Assembly: GCA_016342325.1 (NCBI GenBank)
Contig: JAEINR010000056.1
Coordinates: 1-42,324 of the forward strand
DNA from: Desulfobacterium sp.
GTDB taxonomy: Bacteria > Desulfobacterota > Desulfobacteria > Desulfobacterales > Desulfobacteraceae
Length of the DNA stretch: 42,324 nt
Direction: 5' to 3'
Positions 32,317 through 42,324 of the stretch are shown piece by piece. Within the stretch, counting starts at the first letter, position 1. Each line of letters starts with the position of its first letter. The notes beneath the pieces were generated by a model. It was not told the DNA's origin. It ran no database searches and worked only from the letters and a program-made list of their open reading frames with translations. The position numbers and the translations under genes were made by a program.

Positions 32317-34665
32317 TCAATTCAAGGCACTTTTTATGACGCTGTACATCTTGTCCGTAAAGTGAAACTCAATCTTCTCCTTTACGTTCTCCGGGATATC
32401 CTCCATATCCTTCTCGTTCCACTTGGGAAGGATCAACGAGCGGATGCCGGCCCGGTGGGCAGCGATCACCTTCTCCTTGATGCCGCCCACGGGCAGCACA
32501 TCTCCCCGGAGGGTGATCTCGCCGGTCATGGCCAGCCGCTTTTTAACCGGCTTCCCTGTGATCAGGGAGGTCAGGGCCGTAAGCATGGTCACCCCGGCCG
32601 ACGGTCCGTCCTTGGGGATGGCCCCTGCCGGGACATGGATGTGGATATCGTGTTCTTCAAAAAAAGTATCATCAATGCCAAGCTTTGCGGCATTGGAGCG
32701 GATAAAGCTCATGGCCGTGGTGGCAGACTCCTTCATCACGTCCCCGAGTTGGCCGGTGAGGGTGAGGCCCTTGGAGCCCTTCATGGCCGTTGCCTCCACA
32801 AAGAGGATGTCCCCCCCGGTGGGGGTCCAGGCAAGACCCACCACCACCCCGGGCACGGAAATGGTCGATCCGTTCTCCGGCATGTTCCGGACAGGTCCCA
32901 GATAGCCGTGGAGATCCTTTTTCCAAATTTTGACACGCTCCACCTCATCTTCGGCCACCTTGGCCGCCACGCCCCGGCAGACAGATCCGATCTCCCGTTC
33001 CAGATTTCGAAGTCCCGACTCCCGGGTGTAGCCCGAGATGATATCCTTGACCGCCCCCGGGGTGATCTGGATGTGGGCGGCGGTAAGGCCGTTGGCAGTC
33101 CGCTGCCGGGGGATGAGATAGCGGGTGGCGATCTTCAGTTTTTCATCCTCCGTATATCCCGACAGTTCCAGCACCTCCATCCGGTCCCGCAGGGGCGCCG
33201 GAATGGTGTGGAGCACATTGGCCGTGGTGAGAAAGATCACGTTGGAAAGATCAAAGGGAACATCCATGTAATGGTCGGTGAAGGAAAAGTTTTGCTCCGG
33301 GTCCAGCACCTCGAGAAGGGCGGAGGAAGGATCACCGTGGTAGGAGGAGTCCACCTTGTCGATCTCGTCCAGCATGAACACAGGGTTGTTGGTGCCGGCC
33401 CTTCTGATCTCCTGGATGATCCTGCCGGGAAGGGCACCCACATAGGTTCGCCTATGGCCGCGGATCTCGGCTTCGTCCCGCATGCCCCCCAGGGCAATCC
33501 TGACAAATTTCCGGTCCAGGGCCCGGGCGATGGAACGGCCAAGGGACGTCTTGCCCGTTCCCGGAGGACCTGAAAAGCAGAGGATGGGTCCCTTGCTGTC
33601 CTGTTTCAACTTCCGGACAGCCAGGTATTCGAGGATACGCTTTTTGGGCTTTTCAAGACCGTAATGATCCTGGTTCAACACCCGTTTGGCCTCCTTGATG
33701 TCCAGCCGGTCCTTGGATTTATCGTTCCAGGGCAGGGAGACCATCCAGTCGAGATAGGTGGAGGCAACAATATACTCGGAGGAAGAGGGATGCATCCGCG
33801 CAAGGCGCTTAAGCTCCCGGTCGGCCTCCTTGGCCGCCTCCTCGGGAAGATTCCGGTCAGCGATTTTGCTTCGATATTCATCGATCTCAACGCTTTCATC
33901 CCCGGTCTCCCCCAGCTCCTCCTTGATCGTCTTGAGCTGCTGGCGCAGGTAGTACTCCCGCTGGCGCTTGTCCATGTCCTCCTTGACCTGGGTCTGGATC
34001 TTGGACCCCATCTCCAGGATCTCCAGCTGATCGTTGACCAGCCGCGTCACCTTTTTCAGCCGTTTCTTCACATCCAGAAGCTCCAGCACACCCTGTTTCT
34101 CAAGGATGGGGGCGTTGATGGTGGAGGCCACCATGTCGGCCAGGATGTCCGGCTCCTGGATCGATTTCACCATGCCGCCGATCTCGGCCGGCAATCCCGG
34201 GGAAAGGGACACAATGTTCTCGTACTGCCCAACGATGTTGGACATCAGCGCCCGGGTTTCCTTGTCCCGTGTGACATTCCGGCTCTCCAGCACATCAATC
34301 CGGGCCTGCATATAGGCCTTGCCCTGGATATATTCGGAAACCTTGAACCGGCTTAAGCCCTGGATGAGCAGCTGAACCTTGTTATCCTCCATTTTGGCCA
34401 TCTTGAGAATCATGGCCACGGTGCCGATCTTGTGGAGATCCTTGATGGAGTGCCGGGTGTCGACATCGGACCGCCGGGAAAGCAACAGGCCGAGAATCCG
34501 GGAGCCGGCCATGGTTTCATCGATGAGCTGGATGGCATCATCCTGCATCAGCACCAGGGGAATGACCATTTTCGGAAAAAGGTTGGTATCGACAATGGGT
34601 AGTATCGGCAGAATTTCAGGTATATGATCAGGACCGACGCTTACTGAAGTCTTAAGTTCATTCAT
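32317..34665 (-). CDS. lon: ATP-dependent Lon protease
   Basis: The 782-residue protein degrades misfolded and regulatory proteins in the cytoplasm. The N-terminal LON domain (about 15-210) begins [20 protein letters not shown]. Walker A GPPGTGKT is at 366-373, and the AAA+ part has FMLDEIDKV. The C-terminal protease domain has Ser689 in [11 protein letters not shown] and the paired Lys732 in GGIKEKV, the usual Ser-Lys dyad. AGGA lies eight bases before the ATG. It starts 26 bases after hsp20 and ends beside rlpA, in a set of stress genes. The protein is nearly full length compared with E. coli Lon (784). Confidence 0.97.
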   Translation of the reverse strand: MNELKTSVSVGPDHIPEILPILPIVDTNLFPKMVIPLVLMQDDAIQLIDETMAGSRILGLLLSRRSDVDTRHSIKDLHKIGTVAMILKMAKMEDNKVQLLIQGLSRFKVSEYIQGKAYMQARIDVLESRNVTRDKETRALMSNIVGQYENIVSLSPGLPAEIGGMVKSIQEPDILADMVASTINAPILEKQGVLELLDVKKRLKKVTRLVNDQLEILEMGSKIQTQVKEDMDKRQREYYLRQQLKTIKEELGETGDESVEIDEYRSKIADRNLPEEAAKEADRELKRLARMHPSSSEYIVASTYLDWMVSLPWNDKSKDRLDIKEAKRVLNQDHYGLEKPKKRILEYLAVRKLKQDSKGPILCFSGPPGTGKTSLGRSIARALDRKFVRIALGGMRDEAEIRGHRRTYVGALPGRIIQEIRRAGTNNPVFMLDEIDKVDSSYHGDPSSALLEVLDPEQNFSFTDHYMDVPFDLSNVIFLTTANVLHTIPAPLRDRMEVLELSGYTEDEKLKIATRYLIPRQRTANGLTAAHIQITPGAVKDIISGYTRESGLRNLEREIGSVCRGVAAKVAEDEVERVKIWKKDLHGYLGPVRNMPENGSTISVPGVVVGLAWTPTGGDILFVEATAMKGSKGLTLTGQLGDVMKESATTAMSFIRSNAAKLGIDDTFFEEHDIHIHVPAGAIPKDGPSAGVTMLTALTSLITGKPVKKRLAMTGEITLRGDVLPVGGIKEKVIAAHRAGIRSLILPKWNEKDMEDIPENVKEKIEFHFTDKMYSVIKSALN

Positions 34666-34691
34666 GGGAAATTCCTATGCACGTTGCTGTA

Positions 34692-35138
34692 TCATCTATA
34701 AGAGAGTTTTATTCTCTGGGAACTGTCTATGGGAAATTTAGCCAGCTTAATTTCAAGAAAACCGTTAAAAAACGAGGCGTGCACTTGTTCTATGTCTATC
34801 AGGGTCGGCAGATAGAGAACCCTCTCAAACCTGCCGAACTGTATTTCGGCAAGCCTGTAGGTTGCGTTCTCTTCCGGGGGCGTTCGTCCCCTGACCCCTG
34901 AGACCTTGACCGCCTTGGAATTCACCTCAATGCTGATATCGTCTTTTTCAACCCCGGCAATCTCCGCCTGGATAATAATACTATTCAGGGTTTCAGAGAT
35001 GTCCATCTGGGGTCTCCAAATGCGCTGGGAAAGGCAGAACATCGGATTGATCGACTGGAACATCTCCCCCAGGGGTTTTTCTCCTGTTGATCGCCTTTCA
35101 AAATTTTCACCGAACCGAATTTCAATGTATTCCGTCAT
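34692..35138 (-). CDS. Hsp20/alpha-crystallin small heat-shock protein
   Basis: The 148-residue chaperone holds unfolding proteins to prevent aggregation. The alpha-crystallin domain covers about 42-148, with PQMDISETLNSIIIQAEIAG at its start, VEKDDISIEV, and GRFERVLYLP at about 109-118. The C-terminal strand FNGFLEIKLAK is present, while the usual short I-X-I tail is not obvious. AGGAG lies about nine bases before the ATG. It is the first gene of the set with lon, so chaperone and protease are likely induced together. Confidence 0.9.
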   Translation of the reverse strand: MTEYIEIRFGENFERRSTGEKPLGEMFQSINPMFCLSQRIWRPQMDISETLNSIIIQAEIAGVEKDDISIEVNSKAVKVSGVRGRTPPEENATYRLAEIQFGRFERVLYLPTLIDIEQVHASFFNGFLEIKLAKFPIDSSQRIKLSYR

Positions 35139-35180
35139 TGGGAAAGACTCCTGATGCTGCGTTGTTTTTTAAGAAATACT

Positions 35181-35210
35181 GCTATAAAGAACAGGCAGTT
35201 AATAGGTCAA
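35181..35210 (-). promoter_or_regulatory. Probable promoter of the hsp20-lon operon
   Basis: On the minus strand TTGACC (35210-35205) and TATAGC (35186-35181) are 18 bases apart, about 42 bases before the hsp20 start. This is sigma70-like; no clear heat-shock sigma32 or CIRCE site is seen. Confidence 0.5.
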
Positions 35211-35240
35211 AGTACCATCCGGTTTGATTGTTGTAAAGCA

Positions 35241-36434
35241 CTATTCAGGCGTCCACCCCTTTGTTCCCCACAGGAGAAAACCCAGGGCGCCAAAGGTCAA
35301 AAGGGACGATATGACGCACACGGTTTCCATGCCCAGGGCCTGCCACACCATGCCCCCTGATAATGCTCCTGCCACCCTGCCTAAGCCTGCCGAGGCGATA
35401 AGGAGCGACATCATGGTTGCCCTGGCACCCGGTAAAAGCTCCGTGCACAGGGAGATAAACGCGACAATGGACTGTTCGTAAAAGAGAAACACGGCAAACA
35501 GGCCGGCAAGGGACAGGGAAAGGGAATGGCCCGCCCGGGGAATCAACAGGTAGGAGAGGGCGCAGAGGGAAATCCCCCAGGCCACGGATCGCCTGATGCC
35601 CAACCGGTCTGAAAACGCGGCCGTAAAACTTGAACCGCACAGCTCGGCCACCCCGATCACCCCGGTGCCCAGCCCTAAGGCGACAACGCTCATGTCAAAG
35701 GATCGTTCCAGCCAGGCCCCGTAAATCACAAAAAGATTGTCGTTGGCCGCCCCCATCAGAAACCCGACCCCCACAACCCCCAGGGCCTTTCTGTTGTTCA
35801 ACAGCGCCGTCAGACTACGAATCGTGCCCCTTTTTTTGCGGACAACGGTCTCTTCCTGGGAATCGTCCTTTATATAGTGAACGACCAGGGCAAGGCTGAT
35901 GGCGGCAAGCCCGCCCAGGGCAAAGAAGGGGGATCGCCATCCAAACCGGTCGATCAGGAGGCCTAGACAGGGAATGCCCACCAGGGTGGCCACGGACCAG
36001 CTGATCTCAAGGATTCCCACCACCAACCCCCTTCGCCTGTAGGAAACCCGTTTCCCCACATAGGCCTGGATGGCCGGATCAAACAGGCTCTTGCACAGAC
36101 CACTCAAAAACATGGCCACCATAAGGGAGTAGTAGAAGGGAAGCGCCCCGGCCAGCATCATGCCGGCGATCAGGGCAAGAAGACCTGTCACCATCATTCG
36201 TCGATACCCGGTCCGATCCCCCAAGGGAGAGGTGAACAATCCCAGGAGACTTGTGGCCTGGTTAATGGCAATGACCGAGGTCACGGCGGTCAGGGGCACG
36301 GAAAGCCCCCGGCTGATCACCGGAGCAAAGGGGTAGATAAACCGGTTACATGTGTTGATGACGGATCGCGATACCAGTGTGGCCGCAACCATCCCAAGAA
36401 TTCCTTTGTCCCCCTGTTGTTGCGCTTCTCCCAT
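35241..36434 (-). CDS. MFS transporter
   Basis: The 397-residue membrane protein has about twelve transmembrane segments. The MFS motif A-like GDRTGYRRMM lies at about 73-82, between segments two and three, and a charged central loop (about 190-205, KDDSQEETVVRKKRG) separates the halves. An SDRLGIRRSVAWG copy of the motif is in the second half. Members export drugs or carry small solutes; the substrate is unknown. The gene ends 31 bases before the hsp20 promoter. Its start lies 107 bases beyond the stem-loop that follows the oxidoreductase gene. Confidence 0.88.
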   Translation of the reverse strand: MGEAQQQGDKGILGMVAATLVSRSVINTCNRFIYPFAPVISRGLSVPLTAVTSVIAINQATSLLGLFTSPLGDRTGYRRMMVTGLLALIAGMMLAGALPFYYSLMVAMFLSGLCKSLFDPAIQAYVGKRVSYRRRGLVVGILEISWSVATLVGIPCLGLLIDRFGWRSPFFALGGLAAISLALVVHYIKDDSQEETVVRKKRGTIRSLTALLNNRKALGVVGVGFLMGAANDNLFVIYGAWLERSFDMSVVALGLGTGVIGVAELCGSSFTAAFSDRLGIRRSVAWGISLCALSYLLIPRAGHSLSLSLAGLFAVFLFYEQSIVAFISLCTELLPGARATMMSLLIASAGLGRVAGALSGGMVWQALGMETVCVISSLLTFGALGFLLWGTKGWTPE

Positions 36435-36541
36435 TCACCGTCCACTGCTGATCATTTATATGAAAGAGTATGCCTATAGACCAGAACCTGAATATTTGCA
36501 AACAAAAAAAGGGGCAGGTGTTGGAAAAAGAAGGGAGAGGG

Positions 36542-36578
36542 ATCCAGGGCCGGAAAAACGCGTTTCCCAGCCCTGGAT
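36542..36578 (-). terminator. Stem-loop, probable terminator of pyruvate oxidoreductase
   Basis: ATCCAGGGC (36542-36550) pairs with GCCCTGGAT (36570-36578), and an inner GGAAA/TTTCC extends the stem. On the minus strand a pyrimidine-rich tract with CTTCTTTTTCC follows, so transcript from the oxidoreductase may end here. Confidence 0.55.
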
Positions 36579-36598
36579 AAGGTGATTCCATGGAGTTA

Positions 36599-36627
36599 CT
36601 TTGCGAGTTTTTGTCAAGCTCGCAAAG
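36599..36627 (-). repeat. Inverted repeat just after the oxidoreductase stop
   Basis: CTTTGCGAG and CTCGCAAAG (9 bp) are separated by 11 bases, 11 bases after the stop at 36639. It lies between the gene and the larger stem-loop at 36542-36578 and may protect the 3' end. Confidence 0.6.
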
Positions 36628-36638
36628 CATTCATGGTG

Positions 36639-40447
<3,809 letters not shown>

Positions 40448-41062
40448 ATGGGTTTATTATCAGCAAGTCTGTCCGTTACAAGATATCGGGTCGAGGGAGA
40501 TGCGGAAGAATCCCTGCTCGAAACTATAAGAGAGGGACTGACCAAAAACGCCATCAGTGAAATCGAGGATGAGTATGCCGAAATTGCCGTCGGGTGGACC
40601 CCGTTTGAGAGTCCGTTTGATCCGGATTTTGAAAAGTTCTCATACACCTTTGGTACCTATTTTCTCTTTTCTTTGAGAATAGATAAAAAGGGCGTTCCCG
40701 GCAAGATCATTCAGAAACACACGGCAATGGAAATTACAAAACGGCTCAAGGAAAGCGGTCGCGATGCTCTGTCAAGAAACGAAAAGACAGACATCAAGGA
40801 CACCATCACGGAAAAACTCATGCGCCAGATGCCGTCGACCCCGAATCTCTATGAGGTACTTTGGATCCACGAGGATGATACCCTGCTCTTTTTTACCACC
40901 CAGAAAGCCGCCACCGAGGAGCTTGAGACCCTGTTCAAAACCTCTTTCAAGCGCAAGCTCGTCAGGCTATTTCCCTTTACAATGGTGGAAGGCAATCCAA
41001 ACTTTTCCGACAAAGAGAGAGACCTAATTGCCAACCTTGGCCCTGTTAAATTTTCGAGGTAA
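40448..41062 (+). CDS. RdgC-like recombination-associated protein (short form)
   Basis: The 204-residue protein resembles the N-terminal and middle part of RdgC, a ring-forming DNA-binding protein that limits RecA action. The pattern GWTPFESPFDPDF (about 53-65), then KKGVPGKIIQKHTAMEITKR, the DALSRNEKTDIKDTI stretch and FFTTQKAATEEL match the order seen in RdgC, though the protein lacks the last third of the usual 300 residues. TTGGAG is well placed before the ATG. The next gene begins six bases after the stop and may supply the missing part. Assignment is by remembered pattern, so it needs a profile search. Confidence 0.65.
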   Translation: MGLLSASLSVTRYRVEGDAEESLLETIREGLTKNAISEIEDEYAEIAVGWTPFESPFDPDFEKFSYTFGTYFLFSLRIDKKGVPGKIIQKHTAMEITKRLKESGRDALSRNEKTDIKDTITEKLMRQMPSTPNLYEVLWIHEDDTLLFFTTQKAATEELETLFKTSFKRKLVRLFPFTMVEGNPNFSDKERDLIANLGPVKFSR

Positions 41063-41068
41063 AAAAAG

Positions 41069-41602
41069 ATGTTAGACATTGCAGTCGCTTACAACAAATA
41101 CAAATTTCTGGGTAACGAGTTTTTGACATGGCTATGGTATGTGGTTGAAAACGATCTAAGCCTGTCCGAGCTCACCGGTATCATGGATAAACGGATCACC
41201 CTGGAAGTCGGCAACAGCATTACGCTTGAAAACTCCCTTGGCGACGACTCCAAGGAAAAGATATCTATCAAAGGGGATGACGCAGACCTTGAAGAGGGCA
41301 CCACGGCCCTAAAAAAAGGTGCGGTGGTCACCGACATCAACCTGATTCTCAAGGTAGATGACGGTGAATACAAGTTCTCCATCAAGGGAGAAAGCATGAA
41401 CATCACAGGCCTGAAGACCCCTCCTGCCGGAAAGGTTGAAAACCCGGACGATGTGGAAGGTGCCATCCTTGAAAAAACCTATCTGTGCAACACACTCTTT
41501 GAGATCGTGGACGCCCTCTACATTACCTATATAAAGAAACGGGTCGCAGAGACCTGGACCACCCAGGATCTTCCCGCCATGCGGGAGTGGATCAAATTGT
41601 AA
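41069..41602 (+). CDS. Conserved protein paired with the RdgC-like gene
   Basis: The 177-residue protein starts six bases after the RdgC-like gene with GAGG upstream, so the two are surely co-transcribed. Near its N-terminus lies FLGNEFLTWLWY (about 13-24), an unusual conserved-looking block, followed by acidic, beta-rich sequence with LEEGTTALKKGAVVTDINL, which recalls the C-terminal part of RdgC. It may be the separated C-terminal half of an RdgC-type protein. I know no biochemical function. A very strong hairpin follows its stop. Confidence 0.55.
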   Translation: MLDIAVAYNKYKFLGNEFLTWLWYVVENDLSLSELTGIMDKRITLEVGNSITLENSLGDDSKEKISIKGDDADLEEGTTALKKGAVVTDINLILKVDDGEYKFSIKGESMNITGLKTPPAGKVENPDDVEGAILEKTYLCNTLFEIVDALYITYIKKRVAETWTTQDLPAMREWIKL

Positions 41603-41628
41603 CCCCTTTGGGTTATGAACACGATCCG

Positions 41629-41672
41629 TATCCAGGGAAGGGGCTGCTGCAAAACAGCCCTTTCCCTGGATA
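41629..41672 (+). terminator. Very long hairpin after the RdgC-like pair
   Basis: Eighteen-base arms (41629-41646 and 41655-41672) pair fully with one G-U wobble around an 8-base loop, 26 bases after the stop. No T run follows, so it could be a stability element or a factor-assisted terminator. Confidence 0.7.
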
Positions 41673-42324
41673 TCCTCCCACCGCTCTCCTTTCTTCCATT
41701 CCCCAACGACCGGCATATAACTGACAGACAACGCGCCACAACGGTTCCATAATGCCCAATGGTATCAAAGGAAATCACCTTCACTCCATAACCGTGTTTA
41801 AAGAATGTTCAAAACTCTCCACTTATCAACACAAAACCCTTTGTCAATCGTTGACATGTCTATTTCAAAACACCCTTGGCAAAAAGTCCAGCTAACAGCA
41901 CTCCCTATGGTTGACGAAAAATATACGTTTTAACCCATGGTGAAGAGCGACGATCCAAAAAATTTAAAGTCATATAGCTTCCATTCATAATTCATGTTTG
42001 AGATAATCTACATGTTCATGTTTACCATGAATAAATAGTAAATACGGTTACATTTACTATTTCAATCAAAGTATATGATTTCAGTCGGTTGTATCAATAT
42101 TTCATATCTAAAAAAGCTAATTTGATCGAAAAAAAAAGATTTCCTTATTGACTTTAAATATTTAAGCGTCATGGATTGTCTAACTCAGTTTCATTCAATA
42201 TAAAAGTATTAATATGGAGGGACGATACAGACAAGATTGAAGGTGACATCCCAATGTCATTAACTTAACGCACTGGTTGGTAACAATAATGAAACCGCCC
42301 ACTCCGATTATTAAAATTCCTCGG
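41673..42324. other. AT-rich region without a recognised gene
   Basis: The 652 bases become strongly AT-rich beyond about 41,920. No frame with a ribosome site and plausible protein was seen, nor any tRNA-like fold. It may be an upstream regulatory region of a gene outside the window, or the edge of foreign DNA. Confidence 0.5.

Noticed and set aside
30950-33573. Two long plus-strand frames over gmhB, rlpA and lon
   Set aside because: Both are antisense to genes with clear motifs and have no ribosome sites or family features.

Overview
The window looks like chromosome of an anaerobic, Gram-negative bacterium, most likely a Desulfobacterota (Desulfobacteraceae-like) organism, carrying the end of an integrated mobile element at its left side. 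The taxonomic view is an inference from gene content: a single-chain pyruvate:ferredoxin oxidoreductase, a long-form acyl-CoA dehydrogenase, a DUF523/TudS-type iron-sulfur protein, a CGGC-type protein, heptose (LPS) synthesis and RlpA. There is no direct species marker such as rRNA.

Left part, about 1-12,970, accessory DNA. It is visibly more AT-rich than the core to its right, most strongly at 1-5,000. A plus-strand operon enters from outside the window and encodes three proteins of a restriction/abortive-infection-like defence system: a Z1-domain SF2-type ATPase (5' end missing), a PD-(D/E)XK-motif nuclease-like protein and an AIPR protein. Facing it is a tightly overlapping six-gene minus-strand operon (12,934 down to 4,977). 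It encodes three different tyrosine-recombinase-fold proteins, two small putative DNA-binding proteins and a RecD2-like helicase. This set resembles the recombinase module of Gamma-Mobile-Trio (VPA1269/VPA1267-type) elements. The element ends just downstream of the ssb terminator.

Middle, 13,018-23,650, core GC-rich DNA. It holds ssb with an in-frame 36-bp repeat tail, a THUMP/RlmL-type rRNA methyltransferase, an acyl-CoA dehydrogenase, a DUF523 protein and a complete five-gene peptide/nickel-type ABC importer (binding protein, two permeases, two ATPases).

Right-middle, 23,650-36,434. It holds a soluble hybrid sensor kinase, an EamA exporter, a CGGC-like protein whose name motif is altered, a RIO1-type kinase, and a co-directional five-gene set hsp20-lon-rlpA-gmhB-recD2 with very short or overlapping junctions. 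An MFS transporter lies upstream of that set.

Right end, 36,542-42,324. It holds pyruvate:ferredoxin oxidoreductase followed by two stem-loops, then a divergent pair: an RdgC-like protein and an adjacent partner that may be its separated C-terminal part. After a very long hairpin come about 650 bases of AT-rich DNA without a recognisable gene.

The most interesting part is the left element: a multi-recombinase mobility operon with its own RecD2-like helicase, convergent with a defence operon, in a probable non-gammaproteobacterial host.
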